Source of the DNA: Ruminococcus sp.
GTDB taxonomy: Bacteria; Bacillota; Clostridia; Oscillospirales; Ruminococcaceae
Assembly (NCBI GenBank): GCA_017525915.1
Contig: JAFXSC010000022.1
Span: forward strand, 248,001-312,000
Direction of reading: 5' to 3'
DNA length: 64,000 bases
The position numbers and the translations under genes are program-made. The notes below the pieces were generated by a model. The model saw only the letters and a list, made by a program, of their open reading frames with translations. It had not been told where the DNA came from and searched no databases. This document shows positions 50,949-61,408 of the stretch, piece by piece (positions within the stretch are counted from its first letter, which is position 1; every line of letters starts with the position of its first letter).

Positions 50949-52040
50949 ATGGATTATTACGGAGAAAACAGCTATTTCAGATTTTCAGCCGGCTGTCTTG
51001 AAAGCACCTGTCCGGAAAGACCTTCGGTATCTGCTGCGGCTGATGCAGCAGCGTGTCTCGCTTCTCATTTCAGACGGTTCAGCGTTGGCTGCGACGGTTT
51101 CAGCCATGTCCACCACCTCTACGCACTTTGCAGCGGTATTTCCGCGGCAGGAAGAGACGTTTACGTCTACGAGAACACAGACCTGCCCTCGTTCAGATTC
51201 GGCTTTCCGCTGCTGTCATCCGACTGCGGACTTTTCATCAGTGAGAACAGTACACTCAGAATATCGGTATTCGGTGCGGACAGACTGCCGGTGAGTGCGG
51301 AACTTCTCGCGGAGCTCATGCAGAACAGAAACAATGATGCTTGCGCCGAAAAGTGTGGGAGGATAACCCCTGCGGCTTCCTTCCGTAGCCTTTATACAGC
51401 CAATATCAGGGAAAAGCTCGCTCTGCCGGACGAAGGTCTCGACGCGGCTGTGAGCTGCGGTACACGCTCCGTGCGTACACTATGGGAGTACATTTTCACA
51501 AACGAGAACAGCAATCTTGTTTTTCAGGTCTCAACAGACGGTCAGACCGTGAACGCCTTTTCCCAGAAGCACGGATTCATACCGGCAGAAAAGCTCCTGC
51601 TTGCCTACGCTGCAATGTTTCCGGACGCAGAAGGTACTCCTGTGCCGGTGTATATCCACTTTGCGGCAGATGTACCGGGAATATCGATATCACGCCTTTC
51701 GCCCGACGAACTCTCAGCGCTTCCGCAGGAAAGGATAAGGCACATCACTGACCCTCTCTACCTCTGCGCGGCGCTTGCTTCCGACCGCGGACGGTTTTCC
51801 GAAATACTCAGCCAGCTTCCGGAGATGTCTTCGGTCAGACGCGATATAACGGTCACATTCCGCGACATGAAGCCATTCCGGAGAACCGTTCCATGTTCCG
51901 GCGGTGTCGTAAGGCTCACACGCAGCGGCAGGAACAGACTGTCCCTCATAGCGCAGGCACGTTCCGCAGAAACTGCTTCGGAGCTATGCACGGAATGGAC
52001 CTCAAAGCTCATAAATACTGACATTGAGGAACTGAGATAA
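50949..52040 (+). CDS. Degenerate phosphohexomutase-like protein
   Basis: The 363-residue protein appears to be a shortened phosphoglucomutase/phosphomannomutase relative. Residues ~25-105 follow domain 1 (AAACLASHFRRFSVGCDGFS, then ISAAGRDVYVYENTDLPSFR), and the C-terminal block GGVVRLTRSGRNRLSLIAQA with SAETASELC follows domain 4, where active enzymes have RPSGTEP. The catalytic serine loop (TASHNP) is replaced by ISENSTLRISV. Active-site residues are therefore missing and it is probably not a mutase. GGAGG precedes the ATG. It stands alone between the symporter and rnj. Confidence 0.6.
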   Translation: MDYYGENSYFRFSAGCLESTCPERPSVSAAADAAACLASHFRRFSVGCDGFSHVHHLYALCSGISAAGRDVYVYENTDLPSFRFGFPLLSSDCGLFISENSTLRISVFGADRLPVSAELLAELMQNRNNDACAEKCGRITPAASFRSLYTANIREKLALPDEGLDAAVSCGTRSVRTLWEYIFTNENSNLVFQVSTDGQTVNAFSQKHGFIPAEKLLLAYAAMFPDAEGTPVPVYIHFAADVPGISISRLSPDELSALPQERIRHITDPLYLCAALASDRGRFSEILSQLPEMSSVRRDITVTFRDMKPFRRTVPCSGGVVRLTRSGRNRLSLIAQARSAETASELCTEWTSKLINTDIEELR

Positions 52041-52121
52041 AATCTGAGACGATTTATTATTCTCCCCACTGTATAAATTTATTGATTATGCCTAATGTTG
52101 GGAAGGTTTAGCGATTTGCTA
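52041..52121. other. Intergenic region before the rnj promoter
   Basis: Nothing recognisable was seen here; no terminator hairpin of note follows the preceding gene. Confidence 0.3.
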
Positions 52122-52150
52122 TTGACAGGATTTTACTTTTTGAGTATAAT
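52122..52150 (+). promoter_or_regulatory. Consensus promoter of rnj
   Basis: TTGACA and TATAAT are both perfect and separated by 17 bp. Transcription should begin near 52157, leaving a ~200-nt leader. Confidence 0.85.
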
Positions 52151-52156
52151 TATAGT

Positions 52157-52357
52157 TGAATATCTATGCTATCATAGCATCTGGTCACGGTTTTATTGGC
52201 TCCAGGCCATATAATATATTCGGACAAGGCTGCTGCGGCTGCCCCGTTTAAATGCACGTTGATGCACGGAGCACGTTATTTCAAGACGTTCTGCTCTGCC
52301 GTCACAGTCTCGTCCTCAGTTCATTTACGAAAATTACAATGAAAGTGAGGAAATATA
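52157..52357 (+). promoter_or_regulatory. Long 5' leader of rnj
   Basis: The leader carries a small hairpin ATGCTA-TCA-TAGCAT near its 5' end and a GC-rich middle. No known riboswitch was recognised. Long leaders are known on RNase genes that control their own mRNA. Confidence 0.35.
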
Positions 52358-54184
52358 GTGAACGAAAAAGAAAAAAACACTAAGTCCCGCGGAAAAGGTG
52401 CCGCTGCTCCAGCTCAGAAAAGATACTACCGGAAAAAGGCTCAGCCGGCTCCCGAAAAAGCTCCCTCTGCTGAAAAGGCTGCCGAAGCCCCTGCACAGCG
52501 CACACGCCACACCAAGGAAGTCAAGCGCACTCCGGTCAAGATAATCCCTCTCGGAGGACTTCATGAGATAGGCAAGAATATGACCGTATTTGAATGCTCG
52601 AACGATATGTTCATTCTCGACTGCGGTCTTGCTTTTCCGGACGCTGATATGCCCGGTGTTGATATAGTTATTCCCGATTTTACCTATGTTGAGCGCAACA
52701 GGGAGAAGCTCCGCGGCGTAGTCATCACCCACGGTCACGAGGACCATATCGGCGGACTTGCTTACCTTCTTAAAAAGGTGAACGTTCCCGTATACGCAAC
52801 GCGCCTGACTATCGGTCTCATTGAGGGCAAGCTCCGCGAACAGGGCCTCTACGGAAAAGTCACACTCAACGTTGTCGAGCCAAAAAAGACCGTTAAAATG
52901 GGCTGCATGGCTGTTGAATTCATCAAGGTCAACCATTCGATACCCGATTCGGTCGGCATGGCTATCCACACTCCGGCAGGCGTTATCGTACACACCGGCG
53001 ACTTCAAGGTGGACTACTCCCCTATTGATGAGAAGATAATTGACCTTGCACGCTTCGGCGAGCTCGGCAGCAAGGGCGTCCTCGCACTCATGGCTGATTC
53101 CACGAATGCCGAGCGTCCCGGCTATACACACTCTGAAAGAGCTGTCGGCGCTTCTTTTGACAATCTCTTCAAAAAGGGCGAGGGCAAGCGCATAATCATT
53201 GCGACCTTCTCCTCGAATATCCACAGAGTACAGCAGATCATCAACTGCGCTGTCCGCTACGGAAGAAAAGTAGCGATTTTCGGCAGGAGCATGGTCAATG
53301 TCATTAATACCGCGATAGAGCTCGGATACCTTGATGTCCCGGACGGCGTTATCATCGACATAGAAATGATGAACCGCTACGAGAGCGAAAGGATCGTACT
53401 TATCACAACAGGCAGCCAGGGCGAGCCCATGTCCGCTCTCACAAGAATGGCGATGAACGACCACAAGAAGGTTAATATCACTCCTATGGACTTCATCATC
53501 ATTTCTGCTACGCCTATCCCCGGAAATGAAAAATTCGTCACCCGTGTTGTTAACGAGCTGATGAAATCCGGCGCAGAGGTGGTCTACGAGGCAATGTACG
53601 AGGTACACGTTTCGGGTCACGCCTGTCAGGAGGAGCTCAAGCTCATGCTCGCGCTCACAAAGCCGAAGTTCTTCATTCCCGTCCACGGCGAATACAAGCA
53701 TCTAAAGAAGCACGCCGGTCTCGCCTATGAAATGGGCATACCGAAGGAAAATGTCATAATAGCAGAGATAGGAAACGTTATCGAAACTGACGGCACCAGA
53801 ATGGCTGTCGTTTCTCAGGTTCCTTCCGGTCGTGTACTCGTTGACGGTCTCGGTGTCGGCGACGTCGGCTCGATAGTTCTCAGAGACAGAAAGCACCTCG
53901 CACAGGACGGTCTTATAATCGTTGTTATAGGCATTGAACGCGCAACTAACGAGATTGTTGCAGGTCCGGATATAATCTCCCGCGGATTTGTTTACGTCAG
54001 GGAGTCCGAGGAGCTTATGGACGAAGCAAGGCTTCTCCTTTCAAGCACTCTCTCCAACTGCTCAGCCGCCGAAATGCGTGAGTGGAATACCCTTAAAGGC
54101 AAGATGCGCGATGCACTTTCCGATTTCATATACCAGAAAACAAAGCGCAGTCCTATGATACTTCCTATCATTATGGAGACCTGA
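52358..54184 (+). CDS. rnj: Ribonuclease J
   Basis: The 608-residue metallo-beta-lactamase/beta-CASP nuclease has an N-terminal Lys/Ala/Pro-rich extension of ~60 residues, the zinc motif THGHEDHIGGLAYLL (~residue 127), HTGDFKVDYSP, beta-CASP blocks GSQGEPMSALTRMA and SATPIPGNE, and the late HVSGHACQEEL and IPVHGEYKHL. It degrades and matures RNA 5' to 3' and internally. Translation starts at GTG with GAGG 7 nt upstream; an overlapping ATG frame is not continuous. Confidence 0.95.
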   Translation: MNEKEKNTKSRGKGAAAPAQKRYYRKKAQPAPEKAPSAEKAAEAPAQRTRHTKEVKRTPVKIIPLGGLHEIGKNMTVFECSNDMFILDCGLAFPDADMPGVDIVIPDFTYVERNREKLRGVVITHGHEDHIGGLAYLLKKVNVPVYATRLTIGLIEGKLREQGLYGKVTLNVVEPKKTVKMGCMAVEFIKVNHSIPDSVGMAIHTPAGVIVHTGDFKVDYSPIDEKIIDLARFGELGSKGVLALMADSTNAERPGYTHSERAVGASFDNLFKKGEGKRIIIATFSSNIHRVQQIINCAVRYGRKVAIFGRSMVNVINTAIELGYLDVPDGVIIDIEMMNRYESERIVLITTGSQGEPMSALTRMAMNDHKKVNITPMDFIIISATPIPGNEKFVTRVVNELMKSGAEVVYEAMYEVHVSGHACQEELKLMLALTKPKFFIPVHGEYKHLKKHAGLAYEMGIPKENVIIAEIGNVIETDGTRMAVVSQVPSGRVLVDGLGVGDVGSIVLRDRKHLAQDGLIIVVIGIERATNEIVAGPDIISRGFVYVRESEELMDEARLLLSSTLSNCSAAEMREWNTLKGKMRDALSDFIYQKTKRSPMILPIIMET

Positions 54185-54245
54185 CCAGCTTTTTATCCCG
54201 CAGACCTGCGTGTCTGCGTACTGGTCTCCGAAAGGAGCTGTTAAA

Positions 54246-56234
54246 GTGAAAAACAGATTTCCGGCAGTCCTGCTCGTGCTGCATCTTCTGCTGCTCGCTG
54301 ACGCTGCCGTGACAGCACTGCTCATTGAGAACGACAAGAACGGTCCCGCTATGATAACCATAGCCGCAGCTCTCCTTCTCACAGCTGTTAGCATAGTCAT
54401 ATTCTTATTATTCACAAGAAACACTATCCGGCACGTTTCCAAGATGAACTCTCATCTCGAAAGCTCTGCCGCTGAATTCATGAATTCGCTGCCCGCACCG
54501 GTTGCCGTCATTGACGAGCAGCGCAGGTTCGTCTGGTACAATCAGCTCTTTTCCGAAAGGATAGGGCTCGGTCAGGACGTTTTCGGACTTGATTTCGAGG
54601 GCTTCGTCAAGATAGATATGGACTCGCTTTTCAGGCTGAGCTATTCATTCTGCTCGATAAACGGCTGTATCTACAAGGTAACTGCTGAGCGCTTCGACAA
54701 GACAGATGTCGCTTTCTTAGTGCTCTATTTCCACGACGAGAGCGAATACTTCGCACTTAAAAAGCAGTCGGACGACTCCCGCCCGAACGTTATCATCATG
54801 ACTATCGACAACTACGACGATGTTATGCAGAACGCAAAGGAGTCAGAAAAGGCTCAGACCTCAGTTGAGACCGAAAAGCTCATCGAGAGCTTCATGAGCG
54901 GTACAAACGGCTTCATTAAAAAGACCTCGTCCAATACTTTCTACGCGATCATCGAGAACCGTCACCTCGAAGCTATCATCAACTCGAAGTTCAAGATACT
55001 CGATGCTGCGAGAAATATCAAGATCTCCGGCAAGTACCCCCTCACCTTCTCCATCGGTGTCGGTCAGGGTGCAAAATCTCTTGCCGAAAGCGAGAAGATC
55101 GCGCGTCAGTGCCTTGATATGGCTCTCGGACGCGGCGGAGACCAGGCTGTAATCAAGACCGATAACGGCTACCGCTTCTTCGGAGGCGTTGCTCAGGGCG
55201 TTGAAAAGCGCTCGCGTGCAAAGACAAGAGTAATTGCAAACGCTTTGCAGGACCTTATACTCTCGTCAGACAGAGTATTCATCATGGGTCATAAGTTCGG
55301 CGACCTCGATTCTGTCGGCGCTTCCTGCGGACTTGCCGGTGCTGTAAAACTCCTCGGCAAGGAAACGCATATAGTTGTTGACAGGAACAAGAACCTTGCC
55401 GTTCACCTTATTGAATCCATTGAGGAACAGACCGACAATGAGCTGTTCATTACCCCCACAGTCGCCGAGGCGCTCATTAACGAACGCGATCTTCTCGTAA
55501 TCGTTGACACTCACAACAAAGAGTTCATTGAGAGCCAGTTCCTCTATGAAAAAGCCAAATCGGTCGTTGTTATCGACCACCACCGCAAGACTGTAAACTT
55601 CATCGATGATGCAGTTATCTTCCACCATGAGCCGTATGCCTCTTCCGCTGCGGAAATGGTGACAGAGATCATACAGTATTTCAACTACAATACTGATGAA
55701 CGCTATCAGACCTGCTTTGCGGACGCTCTCCTCGCCGGCATAATGCTCGATACGAAAAATTTCGTAATGCGTACCGGCTCGCGCACCTTTGAAGCTGCCG
55801 CTTACCTGAAAAAGCTCGGTGCTGATACGGTTGCGGTCAAACTCCTGTTCTCAAATTCTATCGACGCATACAAGCGCCGCGCTCAGATAGTTTCATCTGC
55901 AAAGATACATAACCGCTGCGCTGTTGCGGCAGTTGACATCAAATCAGACGACATCAGGATAGTCGCTCCTCAGGCTGCCGATGAGCTTCTCTGCATCAGC
56001 GGCGTTGACGCTTCATTCGTTGTATACAAGACCGGCAGTACGGTCAATATATCAGCGCGTTCACTCGGCGCTGTTAATGTCCAGGTCATAATGGAACAGC
56101 TCGGCGGAGGCGGACATCAGACTATGGCTGCTGCTCAGCTCGAAGGCTGCAATTTCGAAGACGCTGTACGTTCCCTCAATACTGTAATTAAGGAACAGAC
56201 AAGCAGCATTGAAGACCAATACCCGAAAGGATGA
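54246..56234 (+). CDS. gdpP: GdpP-type c-di-AMP phosphodiesterase (PAS-like, GGDEF-like, DHH)
   Basis: The ~662-residue protein has two N-terminal membrane helices (~5-55), a PAS-like region, a degenerate GGDEF-like domain (~165-300) lacking the GGDEF signature, and a C-terminal DHH/DHHA1 domain: FIMGHKFGDLDSVGASCGLA, VVIDHHRKT, and GGGGHQTMAAAQL. These are the metal sites that hydrolyse c-di-AMP. The start is GTG at 54246 with AAAGGAG upstream. It sits directly before rplI and dnaB, the classical Firmicutes order. Confidence 0.93.
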   Translation: MKNRFPAVLLVLHLLLLADAAVTALLIENDKNGPAMITIAAALLLTAVSIVIFLLFTRNTIRHVSKMNSHLESSAAEFMNSLPAPVAVIDEQRRFVWYNQLFSERIGLGQDVFGLDFEGFVKIDMDSLFRLSYSFCSINGCIYKVTAERFDKTDVAFLVLYFHDESEYFALKKQSDDSRPNVIIMTIDNYDDVMQNAKESEKAQTSVETEKLIESFMSGTNGFIKKTSSNTFYAIIENRHLEAIINSKFKILDAARNIKISGKYPLTFSIGVGQGAKSLAESEKIARQCLDMALGRGGDQAVIKTDNGYRFFGGVAQGVEKRSRAKTRVIANALQDLILSSDRVFIMGHKFGDLDSVGASCGLAGAVKLLGKETHIVVDRNKNLAVHLIESIEEQTDNELFITPTVAEALINERDLLVIVDTHNKEFIESQFLYEKAKSVVVIDHHRKTVNFIDDAVIFHHEPYASSAAEMVTEIIQYFNYNTDERYQTCFADALLAGIMLDTKNFVMRTGSRTFEAAAYLKKLGADTVAVKLLFSNSIDAYKRRAQIVSSAKIHNRCAVAAVDIKSDDIRIVAPQAADELLCISGVDASFVVYKTGSTVNISARSLGAVNVQVIMEQLGGGGHQTMAAAQLEGCNFEDAVRSLNTVIKEQTSSIEDQYPKG

Positions 56235-56240
56235 TATGAT

Positions 56241-56687
56241 ATGAAGGTTATTTTTCTCAAAGACGTAAAGGGTTCCGGAAACAAGGGAGAAATAAAAAAC
56301 GTGGCTGACGGCTACGCAAGGAATATGCTCCTCCCCAAGAACCTCGCTGTCGAGGCTACTCCCGAAAACCTCAACAAGCTCCAGGGACAGCAGTCCTCCG
56401 CTCAGCACAAGATCGATGTTGAGATACAGAACGCAAAGGATGCTGCCGCTGTCCTCAAGGACAAGAAGGTCACTATCACCGCAAAAGCAGGCTCGAACAG
56501 CAGACTTTTCGGCTCTGTTACTGCTGCCAATGTTGCCGACGCTATATCTCAGCAGCTCGGCGTAAAGCTCGACAAGAAGAAGATAGTTCTCAGCACCGAC
56601 ATCAAGAATTTCGGCTCATATACTGCCACTGTAAAGCTCTATAACGGCATTTCCGAAAAGATAGACGTAGAGGTCGTTGAGGGCTGA
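56241..56687 (+). CDS. rplI: Ribosomal protein bL9
   Basis: The 148-residue protein has the family's N-terminal signature ([35 protein letters not shown]), a long connecting helix and a C-terminal domain ([14 protein letters not shown]). It follows gdpP by 6 nt and precedes dnaB by 7 nt. Confidence 0.97.
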   Translation: MKVIFLKDVKGSGNKGEIKNVADGYARNMLLPKNLAVEATPENLNKLQGQQSSAQHKIDVEIQNAKDAAAVLKDKKVTITAKAGSNSRLFGSVTAANVADAISQQLGVKLDKKKIVLSTDIKNFGSYTATVKLYNGISEKIDVEVVEG

Positions 56688-56694
56688 CACTTAA

Positions 56695-58050
56695 ATGGAA
56701 GACAATACCTTTCAGTTCTCTGCAAGAGAACTGCCGCACAGCATCGAAGCCGAACAGTCCGTCATCGGAGCGGTTCTTGCCGACCCTTCCGCGCTTTCTG
56801 CCGTTATCGAAAAGGTAAGGCCCGAATACTTTTACAGCGATCAGCACAAGTCGATATTTTCGATCATCGTAAGAATGTTCACAAGCGGTCAGCCCATAGA
56901 TATCGTCACTGTTCTCAACGAAGCTGAAAAGCTCCACATATTTGAAACTGCCGCGGAGGGAAGAAAATATCTCGCGGAGATAGCAAATACCCTCCCCTCG
57001 ACCTCGAATATCGAGAGCTACTGCAAGATAGTTGCGGATAAATACTATATCCGCAGTCTCGGCATGGCCGCGAGAATGATACTCGATGATATCCAGTCCG
57101 GTGAGCAGGACTCTCAGCTCCTTCTTGATGCGGCTGAACAGAAGATCTACGATATCCGTCAGGGCCGTGACGTTCACGGACTTGTACCGATAAAGACTGC
57201 TATTACCGAGGCTTACGAAAGGCTAGGTGCACTCAACGGTCCCGACAGGGATAAGTTCGTGGGCGCAAGAACCGGTTTCACGCTGCTTGACAGCATAACC
57301 TCCGGTCTGAACAAGTCAGACCTTATTATAATCGCTGCCCGTCCGGGTATGGGAAAAACTTCGTTCGCTATGAACATCGCAACGAACGTCGCAAGACATT
57401 CCGATAACAAGGAGGTCGTTACCTTCAACCTCGAAATGTCAAAGGAACAGCTTGCTACCCGTATCCTTTCAACCGAGGCTCTCGTTGATTCACGCAGTCT
57501 CAGGAACGGAAGGATAACCGGTGAGGACTGGGTAAAACTCGCAACGAGCGCAGGTTACCTCAGCACCCTTCCGCTGTTTATCGACGATACCGCAAGCATG
57601 ACAGTGCAGCAGATGAAGGCGAAGCTCCGCAGAACTAAAAATCTCGGGCTCGTTGTCATCGACTACCTTCAGCTTATGGAATCAACTTCAAAGTCCGACA
57701 ACCGTGTCGTTGTCGTATCCGAGATAACCCGTCAGCTCAAGGTCATGGCGAAAGAGCTCAATGTTCCGGTAATCCTCCTCTCACAGCTCTCCCGAGCAGT
57801 CGAGAGCCGTACTGACAAGAGACCTATGCTCTCGGACCTCCGTGAATCCGGTTCTATTGAACAGGATGCTGATATAGTGCTTTTCCTCTACCGCGAGGGC
57901 TACTACAATAAGGAGAGTCCGCGCCAGAATATTTCTGAATGTATCGTTGCCAAAAACCGTCACGGTGAGACCGGCACGGTCGAGCTGATATGGGACGGTC
58001 AGTATACACGCTTTTCAAATCCCGAGCTCAGCCAGCCTCCGGAGAACTGA
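56695..58050 (+). CDS. dnaB: Replicative DNA helicase DnaB
   Basis: The 451-residue hexameric helicase has an N-terminal domain (LPHSIEAEQSVIGAVLADP), RecA-like Walker A (AARPGMGKTSFAMNIATNVA), Walker B (LVVIDYLQLM) and the arginine-rich motifs ILLSQLSRAVESR and SDLRESGSIEQDADIV. It unwinds DNA at the replication fork. The ribosome site GAGGG is 11 nt upstream, a little distant. Confidence 0.97.
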   Translation: MEDNTFQFSARELPHSIEAEQSVIGAVLADPSALSAVIEKVRPEYFYSDQHKSIFSIIVRMFTSGQPIDIVTVLNEAEKLHIFETAAEGRKYLAEIANTLPSTSNIESYCKIVADKYYIRSLGMAARMILDDIQSGEQDSQLLLDAAEQKIYDIRQGRDVHGLVPIKTAITEAYERLGALNGPDRDKFVGARTGFTLLDSITSGLNKSDLIIIAARPGMGKTSFAMNIATNVARHSDNKEVVTFNLEMSKEQLATRILSTEALVDSRSLRNGRITGEDWVKLATSAGYLSTLPLFIDDTASMTVQQMKAKLRRTKNLGLVVIDYLQLMESTSKSDNRVVVVSEITRQLKVMAKELNVPVILLSQLSRAVESRTDKRPMLSDLRESGSIEQDADIVLFLYREGYYNKESPRQNISECIVAKNRHGETGTVELIWDGQYTRFSNPELSQPPEN

Positions 58051-58051
58051 T

Positions 58052-59392
58052 ATGATTACAGACAAGATCTTTGACCTAATCTCCTCGGAGAATATGCTGA
58101 CCCCCGGAGACTGCGTTGTCTGCGGTCTTTCCGGCGGTGCTGACAGCGTTTGCCTGCTTCTCGCAATGAACTCCCTTGCCGGAAGGCTCGGGATAAGCGT
58201 GGAAGCGCTCCATGTCAACCACTGCCTGCGCGGAAGCGAAAGTGACCGCGACGAGGCTTTCTGCCGTGAGCTGTGCAGCCGACTCGGCATACCATATACA
58301 GCAGTATCCTGCGATGTAACGGGACTTTCGGAAAAGGAATCGCTCTCGACCGAGGAAGCTGCCCGGAAACTCCGGTACGGTATATTCGCAGAACATTCAC
58401 AGGGCAAAAAGCTCGCGACTGCTCACAATGCAGATGACAACCTCGAAACAATGATACTCAACCTCGCAAGGGGCACTGCTCTCAAAGGGCTCGCCGGTAT
58501 ACCGGCTGTCAGAGGGAATATCATACGTCCCCTGCTTGCAGTTTCGCGCAGTGAGATCGAAGCATATCTTGATATGCTGGGGCAGGAATACGTTACCGAC
58601 AGCACCAATCTTTCCGATGACTATACGCGCAACAAGATACGCCACAGGATAGTTCCCCTGCTTAATGAGATAAATCCGTCAGCGGTGCTTACTGCTGCAC
58701 GTTCTGCAGCTGCTCTCCGTGAGGAGAACTCTTTCATTGAAGTGGAAACGGAACACGCTGAAAAAGCCTGCCGGAGCGGCAATACCTTCACAGGACTTGC
58801 CGCCTACCCGTCCGTTATCAGAAAACGGTGTACCGCACGCCTTCTCTCCGACAATTCAGTCCCCTACTCCTACGACCGTCTGTGTACTGCGGACGGCATA
58901 ATTGTGAAAGGCGGAAAGCTGAACGTCAGCGGAGAGCTGTATCTCGTTTCTGACGGCAGGGTCTTCTCGCTCGAACTTCTCACCGCTGCGGCAGAAATGC
59001 CGGAGGTCTCGGCAGAGCTCGTTCCCGGTAAGAACATTATCTTTCCCGGGAAAGCTCTTGTGTGTGAGATACGGAAATGTGATAATTTGAAGAAATCTGA
59101 ACGTGTTAACAAAATCTTAACATATTACGAGCTCGATTATGATAAAATAATAGGAAGGGCGTTTGTAAGGAATCGCCGTAAGGGCGACAGGATAAGGCTC
59201 GCCGGCAGAGATTTTACCTCATCGGTCAAAAAGCTTATAAACGAAAAAATCCCCGTCAGCAGCAGACCCTTCCTGCATTTCATTGAAGACGAAGACGGAA
59301 CTGTTTTCGCCGAAGGGCTCGGCATCGCTGACCGCGTGAAGCCTGGCGCTGATACGCGCAGGATAATGACGATCAATATAATTAATATTTAG
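58052..59392 (+). CDS. tilS: tRNA(Ile)-lysidine synthetase
   Basis: The 446-residue N-type ATP pyrophosphatase has GLSGGADSVCLLLAM as the PP-loop, VNHCLRGSESDRDEAFCREL, and ATAHNADDNLETMILNLARG, followed by a substrate-recognition domain to the C-terminus. It modifies C34 of tRNA-Ile so it reads AUA. It begins 1 nt after the dnaB stop, so translation is probably coupled. Confidence 0.95.
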   Translation: MITDKIFDLISSENMLTPGDCVVCGLSGGADSVCLLLAMNSLAGRLGISVEALHVNHCLRGSESDRDEAFCRELCSRLGIPYTAVSCDVTGLSEKESLSTEEAARKLRYGIFAEHSQGKKLATAHNADDNLETMILNLARGTALKGLAGIPAVRGNIIRPLLAVSRSEIEAYLDMLGQEYVTDSTNLSDDYTRNKIRHRIVPLLNEINPSAVLTAARSAAALREENSFIEVETEHAEKACRSGNTFTGLAAYPSVIRKRCTARLLSDNSVPYSYDRLCTADGIIVKGGKLNVSGELYLVSDGRVFSLELLTAAAEMPEVSAELVPGKNIIFPGKALVCEIRKCDNLKKSERVNKILTYYELDYDKIIGRAFVRNRRKGDRIRLAGRDFTSSVKKLINEKIPVSSRPFLHFIEDEDGTVFAEGLGIADRVKPGADTRRIMTINIINI

Positions 59393-59401
59393 CGGATTGG
59401 A

Positions 59402-61348
59402 GTGGATAATTTGACGCCTAGAAAAAACAGGGGTGTTCTTACTTACCTTGTTATAATCCTTATAGCCATCGGTGCAATCTACCTTGTAAGCTCAAAGCTT
59501 GCCAAAAACGCCGATAAGACAAGTTATAACGAGGTAATGGAGCACTTCGACAACTACGAAGTATGCTACTATGAGCTTGACCTCGGCTCGGGCGACCTCA
59601 CCTACAAAATACGCGGCGAAAGCTCAAAGAAGAAATATGAGGTTCCTAACGTTTCCCTGTTCCTTCAGGATACGGAGAACTACCGTCAGGAATACAACAA
59701 GAAGTGGGCTGACGAAGATGGCTTTGAGCCGCTCGAACAGAACTTCATAAAGATAACCGACAGAACGTGGCTGTATTCCCTCATACCTGTCGTCATAACC
59801 GTAATACTCGGAATCGCTATACTCTACTTTATGATGAAGCAGACCGGCGGCGGCGGAAAGTATACCTCTTTCGGAAAAGCCAATCTGAAAAATCAGGCAG
59901 GCTCACGAAAGGCGACATTCAAGGACGTTGCAGGTGCCGATGAGGAAAAACAGGAGCTTGAGGAGATCGTTGACTTCCTCAAACGTCCCGGAAAATACAA
60001 GGATATCGGTGCAAAGGTTCCTAAGGGCGTTCTTCTCCTCGGACCTCCCGGTACTGGTAAGACCCTCCTTGCAAGAGCAGTTGCCGGTGAGGCAGGCTGC
60101 CCGTTCTTCCCGATTTCAGGTTCGGACTTCGTTGAGATGTTCGTCGGTGTCGGTGCTTCCCGTGTAAGAGACCTCTTCGATCAGGCCAAGAAGCACGCTC
60201 CTGCTATCATATTCATTGATGAGATCGATGCAGTTGGACGTCACAGAGGCGCAGGTCTCGGCGGCGGCCATGACGAACGTGAGCAGACCCTTAACCAACT
60301 CCTCGTCGAAATGGACGGCTTTACAGGCAATGAAAGCGTTATCGTTATCGCTGCCACAAACCGCCGTGATATACTCGATCCTGCACTTCTTCGTCCGGGA
60401 CGCTTCGACAGACAGATAGTCGTTGGCTATCCCGATGTCAAGGGCAGAGAAGAAATACTCCGAGTACACGCAAAGAACAAGCCGCTCGGTCCGGATGTTG
60501 ACCTCAGGGTCATCGCTCAGACAACTCAGGGCTTTACCGGTGCCGACCTCGAAAACCTTCTGAATGAAGCTGCTCTCCTTGCTGCAAGGTCCGACAGAAT
60601 GGCAATTACCGAAAAGGATATCGAGGAAGCTACGATGAAGGTCATAGCAGGTCCGGAAAAGAAGTCAAGGATAGTTACAGAGCACGACAAAAAAGTCACC
60701 GCTTATCACGAATCCGGTCACGCCATCGCTGCCTACAACCTTCCCACTCAGGATAAGGTACATCAGGTAACGATAATCCAGCGCGGTATGGCTGCCGGAC
60801 TTACAGTTACCCGTCCCGATACCGACGACCAGCACGTTTCACGCAATCAGATGCGTGAGAACATTATCATGCTGCTCGGAGGCAGAGTTGCTGAGGAACT
60901 CATTCTCGATGATATCTGCACCGGCGCTTCAAATGATATCGAACGCGCTACGACTACTGCACGCAACATGGTCACAAGGTACGGCTTCTCAAAGAAGCTC
61001 GGCACTGTAGTCTACGGCTCTGACAATGACGAGGTATTCCTTGGCAAGGACTACGGTCACACAAGGAATTACAGCGAAGCAGTTGCAGCGCAGATCGACG
61101 AGGAAGTCAAGTCCATTATCGAAAAGGCTTACTCCGACTGTGCGGATATCCTTAACAAGAACATTGATAAGCTTCATCTGCTCGCTAAGTATCTGCTCAA
61201 GTTTGAAAAGATCGACGGTCCGGATTTTGAAAAGCTCATGCGCGGTGAGATCGGTGAGGAAGTCTTCATAGATGTTCCCTCCGCTCCCGCTGAAGATGCT
61301 GAAGCAGAAACGCCTGCCGATTCCGAAGGCACTGCAACAGAAAGCTGA
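59402..61348 (+). CDS. ftsH: ATP-dependent zinc metalloprotease FtsH
   Basis: The 648-residue membrane protease has two helices (~12-32 and ~125-145), an AAA module with Walker A GPPGTGKT (~residue 218), Walker [12 protein letters not shown], second-region-of-homology [11 protein letters not shown], and zinc site HESGH (~residue 440). It degrades membrane and short-lived regulators. The annotated start is GTG at 59402; a TTG at 59411 has better spacing from GGAG and could be used instead. Confidence 0.97.
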   Translation: MDNLTPRKNRGVLTYLVIILIAIGAIYLVSSKLAKNADKTSYNEVMEHFDNYEVCYYELDLGSGDLTYKIRGESSKKKYEVPNVSLFLQDTENYRQEYNKKWADEDGFEPLEQNFIKITDRTWLYSLIPVVITVILGIAILYFMMKQTGGGGKYTSFGKANLKNQAGSRKATFKDVAGADEEKQELEEIVDFLKRPGKYKDIGAKVPKGVLLLGPPGTGKTLLARAVAGEAGCPFFPISGSDFVEMFVGVGASRVRDLFDQAKKHAPAIIFIDEIDAVGRHRGAGLGGGHDEREQTLNQLLVEMDGFTGNESVIVIAATNRRDILDPALLRPGRFDRQIVVGYPDVKGREEILRVHAKNKPLGPDVDLRVIAQTTQGFTGADLENLLNEAALLAARSDRMAITEKDIEEATMKVIAGPEKKSRIVTEHDKKVTAYHESGHAIAAYNLPTQDKVHQVTIIQRGMAAGLTVTRPDTDDQHVSRNQMRENIIMLLGGRVAEELILDDICTGASNDIERATTTARNMVTRYGFSKKLGTVVYGSDNDEVFLGKDYGHTRNYSEAVAAQIDEEVKSIIEKAYSDCADILNKNIDKLHLLAKYLLKFEKIDGPDFEKLMRGEIGEEVFIDVPSAPAEDAEAETPADSEGTATES

Positions 61349-61357
61349 TCCCCAACG

Positions 61358-61386
61358 GGCTGCTGCTTAAATGCGGCAGCCTTTTT
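61358..61386 (+). terminator. Terminator after ftsH
   Basis: GGCTGCTGC / GCGGCAGCC stem followed by TTTTTA. Confidence 0.8.
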
Positions 61387-61408
61387 ATCTGAATTTCAGG
61401 AGGCATCA

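Noticed and set aside
59091-59130. TTAACA direct repeats within tilS as a regulatory site
   Set aside because: They lie inside a coding region without a downstream promoter role and the spacing does not match Rex.
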